A DNA stretch of 64,000 nt, taken from Diabrotica undecimpunctata. Lineage: Eukaryota > Arthropoda > Insecta > Coleoptera > Chrysomelidae. Numbering within the stretch: the first letter of the stretch is position 1; every line of letters starts with the position of its first letter. The stretch is from NCBI RefSeq assembly GCF_040954645.1, contig NC_092806.1, forward strand, positions 23,771,644 through 23,835,643. Reading direction: 5' to 3'. The translations under genes were made by a program, and so were the position numbers. The notes beneath the pieces were generated by a model. The model did not search any database. It was not told the DNA's origin and was given only the letters and a program-made list of their open reading frames with translations. Below, piece after piece: positions 45,960 through 58,248 of this stretch.

Positions 45960-48425
45960 GTAAAACAATATAGAATTTGTATTAACATGATTAATTGCAA
46001 GTTCAGCGGACGGTTAAGAATAATTAAAGTTATGCCAAGTTGTAGATTTTAGAATTAGATTTTACTGCACTGACATTCTTGCCTTCTTTAGAGCTGAAGA
46101 ACCGGCTTCTATCCATTGATTAGGTTTCTGGGTTTCTTCCATTGCAAAGTATTGTCGCAAAAAGCCATTTTTGTTTTTCCTAAAACGCAAACACTATTCG
46201 GAAAGTGTCATGCGAATGCGTTTGTGCGGTTCAGTGAGTGCAAGTGGTATCCATTTTGTTTAAATATTTGTTATGTTTAATTCCTGCAGGAAAATGTGGA
46301 CAACTCTTTGATATCCGTTGTATAAAAATCTTCCAAAATTATATCGTTTACCTTAATTATAATTTTCGGTATGGTTTGCAGTTTTTGGACGCCTTTAACA
46401 TGGATCATCGTTGACACTTTCATAGCCTCGTGTAATTTAGGCCTCCCATTTTTTTACGGTCGAAATTGCAATTTTACATGGCGTCTACCAAAAAGTGTAC
46501 CAACATAAGAGAAAAAATCATGTTAATAGGGTTATGATATCTGGACGCATTCGAGAACTTATCAAAGCACCTTAGTATTGTCAGAAAAATTTTATTTGGC
46601 TCTTATTTTTTAGCTATCATTATAAGGTTTCGAGAATTCACATTGCCTACCTCTGTATTTTCTTCTTTATTTATTTCGATTTGGTAAATGGTATGTTTAA
46701 CGAGTCAGTTTGCGAAGAATTTCTGCAATAAATTCGTTTTTCCTACGTTTGTACGTGTTTCATTTTTGTCTTAATCGTAGTAATGTAATTTCAAAAGTAT
46801 GTAGTGCTAGTTCAAATGTTATAGTAATCAGTAGCTAGAAAGAACTGCGCATCTTTAGTATTTTCGAAGGTTGCCGGCAACCTATTGGTAGGTGATATTG
46901 TTAATAATTGGTATATCACGATTGGTATAGTGGGTCCGCTATATCTTTGCACAAACGTTATGATTCATATTTATACCAATTAAAGCAAAACATCATCAAA
47001 ACGTCAATGTAAGAATTAGGAAATACCAAATAATGAAATTTCATTTCGGAGTTGTTACGAAAATTAATTGTAAAACGTGCTACAAATGCGCTGTCACTTG
47101 TCAGTTACAAAACTCAAATCTTCCAGTGAGTTAATTACTCATCGCCCTTCGTCATATTGCTGTCTTTGTTTGATGTAATCTTTTTTATAAGGACAACAGG
47201 CCTAATTGTATGGTTTTAGGTGTTTTGAGCAGAAAAGAGACGAAATTTAAAAATCAATTTGCGAATAGTGTCATATTTGATGACATAACAGTGTATCATT
47301 CCATCTACTAATGAAATTGTAGCATATATGTAGTTTTAAAGACATTGCAGCATATATGTACGTCTGTTAAAAGACAACTGGTTAAGAGTGAGGCTACTGT
47401 ATTTGTACATTGTTTCCTTAACTTGACTAAACTTTTATTGTTTGTAAAGTTCATTCCAATTTTATTTATATAATGACCGACAGATCTGTACATAAGAAGT
47501 GTCTTTGTATATTTAATTTTAGTAGATATTTTTATATGTTAGTTATATTAGATGTAATTAATAATACCAGCTCAATAGTTTAAGTACTACAATTATTATT
47601 ATTTTATTGTTTTTTTTTTGTAAAAATGTAAAGTTTAATTATTTAAAAAAACGATCATGTGTAAATAAAGTAAATCTTGAAATTTTTGTAAGTCATAATC
47701 ATTAATAAAAGTATGGAATTGTAATTCACAAAATATATAATCAGCGAGTTCAAAAATCTCCAAAATAGTGATTTTGTAAATAATTAAAGCAAGTATTTGT
47801 GTATGTCTTTTATGAAATTGTAAAATATCTAATGTTTTGTGTCTATTTGAAATAAGACTGCTGACAGAATTACAGTACATATTTTTCTGTCTGGTATATC
47901 GGTGAATATTTCGCGAGAATGGATAAACAATACTGTGGTAGAATAAATAGGGTTAGACTGGGTTAAGTTCTCGTTTTAGAATCAATAATCCTTATGTTCT
48001 TATAGTGACACTATTTTAAAATACTACTGACCTTTGTTATTCTTGCCTTAACTACTGCGGTTCAAACATGACTTTCTAATTACAGTGTTGTTTAGACAGA
48101 AAAATGTAAATACTTTGTATTAGCATTGTGTAAAAATATTTTATACCAAATTTTGAATTAAAATAAAATTTTAAACTTTAGTTTCAAAACATTTTACATG
48201 TTGTGCTGTCTCTTGCCCATTTCCTTCTTAATTTGTGTATACTGAATAATTTTTGCCTTCTATTTTGGGCAATGTAGTTGTTTCCATTGACATTTTTCAC
48301 TCACTTATGTTCCCCAGCCACCATCTCTTTTTTTTTGTTAAGTTGGTTAATCTTTTCCTCGGGCGCTTAAGCTGTAGTTGTTTGTATTTTGCGTGACATA
48401 TTATACATCACAAATAAGGTGTGTT
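45960..48425. other. Intergenic sequence, nothing recognised
   Basis: AT-rich sequence with short open frames on both strands but no recognisable motif, terminal repeat or splice-linked coding potential. Confidence 0.45.
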
Positions 48426-48429
48426 TTTT

Positions 48430-48625
48430 GACTGACAGAACAAAGGCCTATCCATTAACCCCTTAATGAATACCCCAGTCATCTAAGATTTGCAGACGAC
48501 ATCGTTCTGATTGCTAATAATCCTTCAGAACTACAAGAACTTAAGAGCGACCTAAGTGTAACTAGCATTTAAGTTGGCCTAAAAATGAACTTGGCAAAAA
48601 CAAAATCCATGTACAACGGGCTATA
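48430..48625 (+). pseudogene. RTE-like RT motif C fragment
   Basis: Across two frames it reads the same block as the relic at 9240-9380: a NEYPSHLRFADDIVLIANNP-like stretch then SELQELKSDLS and VGLKMNLAKTKSMYNG. The FADD motif is intact here. Only about 200 bp survive. Confidence 0.75.
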
Positions 48626-48793
48626 AATTATACATCTTACTAATATTCAAATCGCGAGGAAGGTATTTAGTATTGAGATTATCTTTTCTCGAATAATGGC
48701 TCTGATACTTTGGAAACATCTTAATGTGGGAAATCGCCATATTTTTGGGGGTTCCTTCTTCCCTCGTTTATCAGGTTCACTCATTCCGAACTC

Positions 48794-49340
48794 CTATATT
48801 TTTGAACAAATAATCTGAAATCTGCGCACAGAAATTTCAAAAGTACGTAAGAAAAACGTTTTGCAGACACGTTTTTCGAGCAGAGTTATTATTGTGCTGT
48901 AGTTTTTCTTTTTAGAAACTTCTTCGTTGTGTCTTGCTGGACCAGCCTTTTTTATACAGGCGGAGAGAAACGCTGTTTGCAGATCGTATGAAGGTAATTC
49001 ATAAAATGTTTGGAATATTTTGCATCTTTTCGTTTCATTAATGTTCTCGTTGCATTGAAATCGACATATATGGTTATAGACTTTCAGTTCTCTGGCTTTC
49101 TGTGGTTTATATTTTCGTCCGACATACGCTTTCTCTTCAGTTCGCATTTTCTTTGCTATGTTGTCTTTCCAAATTTTGGGGTCTCGCTTACGTTTTCTTG
49201 TTGGTTCAGGAGTAATATGTAAATGGTCATTGTTTTCAGAAAAAAACTCGTCAACCCCTGTGTCATCATTTGCTTGTTCTTCTTTATCCGGATATAATCT
49301 GAATCGTCGTCGGTTTGGAAAGGATCAGATTCTTCTGCAA
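48794..49340 (-). pseudogene. Insect repeat-family protein relic (unidentified, transposon-associated)
   Basis: Reading on the minus strand from about 49240: TRKRKRDPKIWKDNIAKKMR, then KAYVGRKYKPQKARELKVYN, HICRFQCNENINETKRCKIF, FYELPSYDLQTAFLSACI and KRVCKTFFLRTFEIS. I recall this pattern (basic K/R start, W..N..K..R..G..Y, CxxxC, then RVCK.FF..T..IS) as the N-terminal part of many uncharacterised multicopy insect proteins that look transposon-derived. The frame ends at 48794 without the C-terminal part. The upstream portion (49240-49340) has a DDDSDYIRI acidic stretch. Its function is unknown. Confidence 0.5.
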
Positions 49341-49389
49341 CAAATACGAAATATTGTATTTTATAGAAAACCCTAGTGCTGGTGCGTGG

Positions 49390-49688
49390 CAGTGGCGGAT
49401 CTAGAGATTTGCCTTGGTATGAGAAATTTGCCTTAGGAGGAAACTTTTAATGAAACACCAACTAAAAAAAATACCCAAATTACATAAAATATATAAATAA
49501 TACCTTATATGCATTAAGTTTCCTTAATTTTCCTAACTAACGTGTTTTTGGGGTTTAATTTGTCTGTCTGTGGTTTAAGTTCCATATCAGCTAATATATT
49601 TTTGTGTTTCAACAATTTTTTTCTTTAATTTTGGACCTTGTTAGGGGGAAAATTTCCCCATTTTCCCTCCCCATAGTTCCGCCACCTG
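49390..49688. mobile_element. hAT-type MITE, 299 bp, with 8-bp target duplication
   Basis: It begins CAGTGGCGGATCTAGAG and ends with the inverted TCCGCCACCTG. The flanks are the direct duplication GTGCGTGG (49382-49389 and 49689-49696). Eight-base duplications and CAGTGGCGGA ends are typical of non-autonomous hAT elements. There is no ORF. Confidence 0.92.
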
Positions 49689-49699
49689 GTGCGTGGACC

Positions 49700-51300
49700 T
49701 TTTATTATTTACATTTTTATTTTCAACTTACAACAAAATATAACCTATATTAGACTCGAAAACTAATTTTTATCATATTAAGTAATGTGATTTAATTTAC
49801 TTACCATCAGCCACCCGGCTGTTGTCCATAGTGTAACTACAACTTGCACGTTGCATATTACTTAATTAGTCTTTAAAATTCAACACAAATTTAATATTTA
49901 TTTACTTGAAAATAATCCTGTGTTTTACATGTGTTGTTACAAAATATTAAAAAAAGTTTTGTGGTAAAACGGTTCAAGCGCACCTAAACATGTTTACTAC
50001 CAAAGCAAACTGCAATTGTTTTCATTAAATTAAATATAATGGCGACTGTAGGGGCGAAATATGCTTGAATCGTTTTACCACCAAGTGTTAATACCATCTA
50101 AATATGCGAATCTGTACTTCGAGTATATTTTTAGAAAAGTGCACTTAAACCCTTTTACTTCTAACCCCCTCAGTTAATAGTAATTAGTTTTTGACAAATA
50201 TTTTATGTTCATCTATTTTTTAAATAAAATACGCTACCCATGACGTCTATGCATGTTTTTATATCAAATTAAAGCTAATTCAAATATGATAAACTTTTGT
50301 TTACAACTAATACAAAAGATCCAAACCTGAAACGAATTCCATTATGATTTACGTGTATTGAAATTTTATTTCGTCGGTCTATATGTTATATGTCAATCTT
50401 TAGTAAGCAAGGCGTTTTAAGTCACTCAGATAGTCTCTAATCTCGTCGCTCCACTATGTTTTTACCGATAAAAAGACTTGATCGTTACATTAAACGTCGT
50501 AGATGTGGCCTTTCTTCTCTTGATTATGTCGCCACATATGTATCTTTTATTGTTTAAACAATAGCTTTTCTTACTGTAAAATAGAAACAAGGGTTGTCCT
50601 TTCAAATTATAAGGTGCCTTTAAGGTTGTAGCTTGAAATTTCAGATGTATCTAAAGCCGTAATAACTGTTAAATTCATTGTGTTTCAGATATTTTCTATG
50701 GTACTGTAAAAAAACACAATTCATTAAAGTTATTAAATAATTATATACGATATGAAATGAAGTATATTTTGTGAATTAACAAATAAGAAAACTGTGATAA
50801 TTTTGTAAATTTTTAGGTCATGGAAAATAAATTATTGCATCGTAAATGGAAAAGTGTGCCACGTAGATACTTTATTTTAAGTTTTTGGTGAAATTATATA
50901 GTACTTAGTTTATTGTCTGATATTCGTGTATGTTTAGCATGAACTAATACACGATACTTTGGAGCAACTGAAGAGTCGTTAATAACGGTTTAGGTGGCCA
51001 ATAATAATAATAATAAATGGATGATGTTTTTATATATATAGTCCGTACTTAATCCAAAACGTACGTATGTTATTTATAATCTAATGTAAAACATTCGTGA
51101 TTGCACCTCTACTATAGCTTTGATATCGTATATTCTCAGGTAAGTATATATATAAAATTTTGCATGCGAATACAATGAAACTTAACGCATCTGGCATCAT
51201 ATATTTTGTTACTACAGATTTGCAGGTTTTAAAAGAACTTGTTATTCCTAATTCATACTATTTCAAATAAATTTATTTACTAAAGCCGATGAGAAATAAT
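49700..51300. other. Intergenic sequence, nothing recognised
   Basis: AT-rich; a short (ATA)n run near 51001-51016. No coding motifs or element ends identified. Confidence 0.45.
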
Positions 51301-51309
51301 AATTTAAAC

Positions 51310-51720
51310 AATCACTTTAAATGATCAAAATGGTCGCCGTTAACCTCCGGACAATGTGCAAACCTATTATTAAATTCGCGAGTCACTCTTTCGAAGACTT
51401 CTTCACGTATTAGTTCACGTTTATCAATAATATTCTTTGTTTCAAATCTTGAGAATATGTTAATCGTTAAATATCAACACTTGATTTTAGATAACCCCAA
51501 AGAAAAAATCTAACGGATTAGGGTCTGGGGAATGAGTAGGTCACTCTATGATCCTCTACGTCCAATCCATCGATTTGGAAAATTCGCATTTAAAAAATTT
51601 ATAACCCTCGCTAATAGTGGGGAAGTGCTTCATCTTGTTAAAACCAAAAATTTTGTCGTAACTGACCATTCTGTTAGAAGTTTCCATCTAGAAAAAATGG
51701 GTTTATAAGCCTATTTTGAA
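51310..51720 (-). pseudogene. DDE transposase C-terminal relic
   Basis: On the minus strand the C-terminal part reads NIIDKRELIREEVFERVTRE followed by FNNRFAHCPEVNGDHFDHL, the typical end of an insect IS630/mariner-like transposase. Upstream, in other frames, are SDPNPLDFF-like remnants near 51520-51545. It appears to belong to the same degraded group as 30865-31060. Confidence 0.5.
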
Positions 51721-51729
51721 CAATTTCCG

Positions 51730-53460
51730 TCCAAACATTCAACTTTTTTAGATGCTGTTCTAACACGATCACAGTAACCGATCAATATTAATATTTCAAT
51801 ACGATCTTTTTAATTAAATGAGCAATTTTTATTTTACAACTTCTTGTTAATTGGTATATCAAAAGTTACCTACTAGATAGTACTCGTTAATTACTTAGGT
51901 ACTACATGTTTTAATATAAAACACCAGTTTACGTTTTTACTTTAATTAGTCTAGTAAATAAATAATAGCATTATAGATTGTGAGGATGTGAACTTTTGCG
52001 AGTATTTTGTACATCTGTGAAGTGATTTTTTAAAATTATTATTCTCATTGGTCTTGGGAAATAAATGTGCTTAACTATTCTGTAACTGTAAAATGATGTT
52101 ACTCATTTTAACAAATTTCTTCTACCGAACTTAGTATATCTGTATTAGGAATAACAAGTTATTTAAAATATGCATGAAATATACAGGGTGTCCCATAAGT
52201 TGAGGGTATTTCCAGTGAAATCGGAAGTAGAGTAGTAAGAAAAAATATAGCATTAGATGCGTTATATATCTTTGTATTTGCATGCAAAGTTTCATGAATA
52301 CCGTCTTCTTCGTTTGAAAAAGTATTATTTACTTGTTTCGATACTTTATCTCAATCCCAGTTGATAAGTATAACAAAGAACAAAAGTATGTAAAAAACAG
52401 TATAAGTGCAGAAGACTTTCAAACATGAAACGACAAATAGAATTCCAAATCACGATAGGTACAACATATTAAGACCATGTTGTTTCAAGAATTAAGGTAA
52501 AAAGGTTACCAGTGTAAAGCCAACTTTACATTATGCAATTTTCATGTTATGCAAGACAGTTAGGCAATTTATCGTTAAGATTCATGCTGCCAATATAACA
52601 AAATTTATAGTTTAGAATAAAACAACCTTATTGTTTAAGTGTAAATGTTAATTATTGGATGTAATAATTTGTGATTTATATTTAATACTGGACTGAAATT
52701 TCTAAGTGAAATATCTAAAGTTAATGTTTTGATATATTTCTTCTATTGGCAACAGTGAGTGGTGTCTCATAATTAAACGAAAATAGTTCTGATGTAAACA
52801 GATCACAATTATCTATCTTACAATTTTTATTTACTGACGGGTACCAATTTCTTATTCATTATACCCTCGGCTTGTTTTCTCAAGACAATATATTTAAAAA
52901 ATATATATCGCAATAACCAGTATTCTATTTTTAATTTTTCAGTAGTTAATAGAAACATAGAAACGGGCGATTAAAAATGTAAATGTTCATAAATAGCTCT
53001 TGGATTTTCAGCTTAATTAGAAAATTGTACCGACTTTTTGAAGTACATTTTTGGAATATCATTGCAATGTAAACATTCCCTGTCGACATTTCGGGTTGAT
53101 CGGTCTATGACGATATAAATTCGTTGTTAATCACCTGTAACATAATTGGTAGAAAAAACCAAAGACGACCTTAAAAAATTATTTAGACTATAATGTAAAA
53201 TTTTGTTATATGATGCATGATTATTGTTAAAGTTTTTGTAAAAGAATATATCTATATAATAAAATGTTTATATTTTATATAAGTAGTCTTTTTTACATAA
53301 GGTAACATGTACCTCCTCCGATGGAAAAGTAAAAAATCAGATAGACCATATTTTAATAGAAAGCATACATCATAAGGCAATAGTCGATTGCAGGAGTTGT
53401 GAAGAGGTAGATACCAACAGTAACCATACACTAGTAATTTAAAAAAAATTGCCAATAATT
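51730..53460. other. Intergenic sequence with a solo ACAGGGTGTCCC terminus
   Basis: ATACAGGGTGTCCCATAAGT lies at about 52183. It resembles the inverted end of the MITE at 20607-21118 (ACAGGGTGTTTCC) and of many insect DNA elements, but I found no partner end. No coding sequence is seen. Confidence 0.4.
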
Positions 53461-53463
53461 CCA

Positions 53464-56060
53464 AAATTGTTAGAGATGGATTAAATTACCAATTAGAGCG
53501 CCTTCAGTAGAAGCAGGTTGTAAACAGACTAGAGGAAGAAATAAATAAAGGCTACAGAAGCCAGTGAAGTAAAACATAATAGAACACATACAGACAGCCA
53601 TGTCTTATGTTAGCAAAAATACAGTGAGTGATCAAATTATTATGATCACTTCAAAAACTTTGTATTTTGCTGTTTAATAAAGAATAAAACTGCATATAAG
53701 CGTCTAATGATGTGAATATAATATAAAAATAGATCATAAACACGTTCTTTTACAAAATTTTAAAATATTTTTTCTTTGACCTTAAATAACAATTTTTTTA
53801 ATACTTTGTGTGACCTCCTTTAGCTTCTATGGCAGCTTTGATCCTCCTTAGCATGATTTGAATGTTTCTTAGGCAGTCCTCTTTTATTTTATCGTTTCTG
53901 TGCCAGGTGGCAATGAGTCTCTCAATTAACTGCTGCTTATTTGTGACAATTTCCTGGACAATCCCCCTCTTCATAAGCTGCCATAGATTTTCGATCGGAT
54001 TGAGGTCTGGGGAATTACCTGGCCACTTCAGTACTTTAATTTTCTTTTTTCCCAGGTACGATGTTACTGTTTATGCCTTATGGCACGGTGCTGAATCGTG
54101 CATAAATGTTAAATCCTCCGATTCGCCAAACCATTTTTTGATTTGTGGCATGTGCTTTCTTTCCAGAACTTCAATATACTGATGTTGATTCATCATTCCA
54201 TTCACAATGTACAGCCTCCCTGTGCCCTTACTGTTGATCACAGACCATACCATGAAAAGGATGCTTTACTCGCTCCACTATGCAATCCTTGTGATATTTT
54301 TCACCCACTCGCCTTCGGATGAAGGCCGACTTATCCATGAGTATCTCCACTGTAGGCTCATCGGAGAAACAAACCTGTAAATAAAAAAAACTATAAGATA
54401 TTTTTTTAGGATAAAAACAGTGGTTATAAGGATTTAAACTTTAGTAGTGACGTAATTTACCTGACGTAATTTACCTGATTCCAACTTTGGTTTTTTGGCA
54501 GGACGATATGATTTGAAACCTTGCTCAGCAAGCCTTCTGCGGACTGTCATGTCAGAAACTGGCATCCCAGCTTCACGAATAAGTTCCGTGAGGATTCTTC
54601 TTGGCTTCTTTCAATTGTTTACGAAGATATCCCTCATTTTTCTTCCGTCTCTGGGTGTAGTGACACGCTTTCGACCACATTTTTGGGCACGCTGGTGAGT
54701 CAGGGGTTTGTTGGTATCAATTTTTTTCTTGATGCTCACTCTTGTGTCTTGAAAATGTCTTTAAAATTAAAACTGATAGATTTTTTTCACTCACAATCAC
54801 CACTAATACATTAATAAAACATACTACAAAGATAAAACGATACTAATCTTTCAAAACCAATACAAAAATATACATATTCAGTTGTAAACTCCAAGCGCAA
54901 ATTTACCACAATGTGTATGTTGCCACGTAATTTGACACAAATGACACTTCTAGAGCTGTAAATGTCCAAAAAGAAAGGTTATTAGTGACAAAATATATTG
55001 GCATACCTTAATCGTATAGCATATGATTATATTATAAAATTTTTGAACAAATTTGAAAAACTTAAACTTTTGTGACTGATCATAATAATTTGATCACCCA
55101 CTGTAGAAACGGTGAAGGGAAAAGAATTTGCAGAAGGAAGAAAAAAAACAGCTAGAAAAGCAATTATTGAAAAACATAAAAGCCTACATACTACATAAAC
55201 AATCAGGTAAAAAACTTCTACCAAGAAGTTAGGAAATTCAAAGAAACTAAAAAGAATTATACAAAGTATGAATATAAATAAACAAAGATAGTTTGCTTCT
55301 AGAAAAAACTACAGAAAAATTACACAGATGGGCGGAGTAGTTCGAAGATCAGTTAAATACAGACTAACAGGAGGAAGTATAGGGAAATTAGAATTGACAA
55401 GACGACGATGAGGAAACGTGCAAGGAACCAACTCTGAATGAAGTTATAAGAGACCTAAAAAATAACAAGAGAACAGGAGAAAGCGCCAGCCTAGATTGTT
55501 AAAAGGGCGCCGAAATACTGCAAGAAAGAATATTTCGCTGAATATTAGCAGTTTGGCAAAGGGACGAAATGCCGAAACAATGGAATAGCGCTATTATTTG
55601 CCAGATCTAAAAAAAGGCGACAAAACGGGCTGCGAAAATTATATAAATACAGCGCTATTAGAAGTGGTCTATAAAATATTCGCAAAATGATTAGGAAAAG
55701 ATTAATGAAATATAAAAACAAAGCTATCGGAAATTACCATGAAGGGTTTAGACAAGCAAGAACAACTATTGATCAAATCGGTACGTTAGAATTCATTCAA
55801 ATCAATAGCTACCAACAAAACTTAAGATTACATACATATGTTATTTATCGATTTTAGAGGCATACGACTCTATAAACCGAATGATGCTATATGAGGCCAT
55901 TTCGTGTTAGGAACATGAAAAATAATTTAACAACGGAAGAAAGCTTTTCAATGCAGGTCACAGTAAATAGATGTTTAAAACAAGGAGATCCGCTTTAAAC
56001 GAATTTACTCAACCTTGTATTAGAACAAATCGTAAGAAGATCAAATATGAGCACAAACAG
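53464..56060 (+). pseudogene. Non-LTR retrotransposon relic (LINE C) interrupted by a Tc1 element
   Basis: The LINE is split at a TA: IQTAMSYVSKN just before (53621) and ETVKGKEFAEGRKKTARKAI just after (55106). Downstream come LHRWAEYFEDQLN, EPTLNEVIRDLKNNKRTGE, IFRxILAVWQRDEMPKQWNS and a GCENY-like remnant, then a degraded motif A region near 55850. This is the linker and RT start of an insect LINE. There are many stops; motif C is not recognisable. Confidence 0.7.
53622..55103 (-). mobile_element. Tc1-like DNA transposon, 1,482 bp, with TA target duplication
   Basis: Inverted ends CAGTGAGTGATCAAATTATT (left) and CAGTGGGTGATCAAATTATT (right, reverse) are flanked by TA (53620-53621 and 55104-55105). 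The minus-strand transposase is broken: 54253-54071 encodes MVWSVINSKGTGRLYIVNGM, then YIEVLERKHMPQIKKWF and LTFMHDSAPCHKA (second D), a stop, then TVTSYLGKKKIKVLKWPGNS and PDLNPIENLWQLM (E). I count 34 positions between D and E (DD34E). The N-terminal DNA-binding half lies at 54250-54800 in several frames. Confidence 0.88.
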
Positions 56061-56069
56061 GACCATATT

Positions 56070-58005
56070 CAATATTCTCTGTAAACTGATCCGAGTCTGA
56101 ACTGTCTAGTAAATATATAATAATTATTTTTTGCTTATTTGCCAACGTTGTTGGTCAAATTTTGACTTCAAACTCGATCTGGACTGGAAGTGACTATATA
56201 AACTAAGAATCCGTGTCCATAGCCAATATTAATTGTAAATAAAAATATTTACATGCAGAACAAACTCCATAAAACTAAACCAATTAAGAATAAAATGTTT
56301 TAATCTAACCTAAGGAAGCAAACCTAACCTAAACCTGCTAACAAAGCAGTATTTTTTTGTTAAAATGAGTTAAGATTAAAATGTTAAAATATTTAATTAA
56401 AAATCTCTGATATTTTTTCAAGAAAATATGTTTTGCTTAACTACCTATGGCAACACTGGTTAAAATTACACTTCTTGAGCATATGAAATTTCACTACTTC
56501 TTGTTTCATGGTATATAATGGCGGTGGCTTTTAAAAATGACATATTTTAAATAGAAATTGCATAAAAAAGAATATTTTGCACCCAATAGAAATTCATTGT
56601 ACAATCATCAGTAAGTGAAGCAGAATTCATTGATATAAATTTCATATCCGTCAAGTTCGTATTTTCTTACTACACTAATAGGTACCATAAATTATTTTAT
56701 AAGTTTAGTACATATTATCTTATTCTATGATCCTGGAAGTACTCAAATAAATTCTCTTCTTCTACCGTGATCTAATTTAAATTGTCAAATCAAAACAAAA
56801 TTCTCTAAAAAAAAACCCTATAAAAACTCTATTCTATTTTCTTTTGTGGAAAATACAACTTTAAAGAGTCTTAAATTCTCTTTGAAAATTTCCCCTATTA
56901 ATATAAGATTATGTGCTGGTCCGATAACCTACCCAAAAATTATTAAATAGCTTTCAAAGGACAAGGGCGTGTTTTAGGTAATTTAGCTCATGAACTCTTA
57001 AAGCTTCCAAAGAAAAATTAGAATTGGTATTACATACTGTGGTATTACCTCTATGAAAAGACCTGGTTCGATTCGAGTATAGAAATGGTTTAACATGAAA
57101 TATTATACACTAAAAACTCGTTCTAAATTTTACTAAATGTGGTAAAATATTGTATATTTCATTAAATTAACAATATTAAACTCAAAACAAACATATTCCT
57201 AAATCATCAATACAAAAGAATAGCTCAAAGTACGGCCCATAGATAGATTTGTAATATAGTATTATAGGGACGACCCCCGTAATGTTCATATAAAGACGGC
57301 CATGTTCAAAGTTATGATAATTGACATATTAAATGTCATAACAAATTTCTATTTTCTAAATTAAATTTATTGCTTAAAAATTAATTTATTTGATTATTAA
57401 GCAATAAAAAACTTAATCAGTATTTTCAAATTTTGAAACTCCAACAAAAATAAAAAATATATAATTATTCGCCATCATTTTTAGTAAATTTACATTTTCT
57501 AAAGTTGGTAGAAATTAAATCCGACAACCAAACCAAATCCCTTTCAAATTTGAAACTCAAATTATTTGTGGAGATATAAATGTCAATATTTTTAATAATT
57601 ATTATTATTAACGAGTTATATATTTATATACGATACCAGTAGAACCATGTAAGTATAATATATTTCTACTATAACATAATATAATTAAACTAAAATAGAT
57701 AGGAACTCATCATCAGCACCCTTATTCTATAAAATTTGGCGTGTATAATTTCAGCATTTAAATTATTTGAGCAAAGCATACAACTTTATACAATAACTTC
57801 TATTTTTCATCGTGCTTGTCAGTTCTATATGTTAAACAATACCTAGTTGGTGTTTGTGATATTTTTTTTATATGGTTAATATCATTATTTTTTAAAACAG
57901 ATGGTTTCCAAAATCATAATTACTCTATTTTTATATCAAGTATGGCACTTTTACTAAACTGCATCAATAAATATATTTTTTTTATTTCAGATAACCATAC
58001 AAATA
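56070..58005. other. Intergenic sequence upstream of the coiled-coil gene
   Basis: AT-rich with no recognised coding sequence. The promoter and 5' non-coding exon of the gene starting at 58012 should be here, because an acceptor (TTTATTTCAG, about 57990) precedes the start codon by about 21 bases. I could not identify the upstream exon. Confidence 0.45.
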
Positions 58006-58011
58006 AACAAT

Positions 58012-58248
58012 ATGGAACAACAAATACAATATATGTTAGAGCCTGAAAAAGTAGTACTCCCAACGGAGTATCAAATCAATCATCAGCGAAATACTAATTT
58101 TGATGATCAAGTCATTAATGGCCAACCACCTGAAGTAGCTAATCTTACTAATGAGAGTATAGAAATGGAAAACGTTAACCTTAAACTAAATTACAAACAG
58201 GCAGAAGAAATTATTCATAAACAGTGTAAAGCCTTTATTAAACAACAG
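58012..58248 (+). CDS. Coiled-coil protein, exon 1 (start codon)
   Basis: ATG at 58012, 79 codons in phase 0, donor GTACAT. Upstream acceptor TTTATTTCAG suggests a spliced 5' UTR. The first 45 residues are not helical-looking; from MENVNLKLNYKQAEEIIHKQ on it enters the coiled coil. Confidence 0.78.

Noticed and set aside
57060..57085. GGTTCGATTC, a tRNA box B-like sequence
   Set aside because: No acceptor, D or anticodon stems can be folded around it; an isolated 10-mer match is not evidence of a tRNA.
57816..58046. Plus-strand frame 57816-58046 as an alternative start of the coiled-coil gene
   Set aside because: It is in a different frame from MEQQIQ at 58012 and is cut by a good splice acceptor near 57990; its residues are hydrophobic and unrelated.
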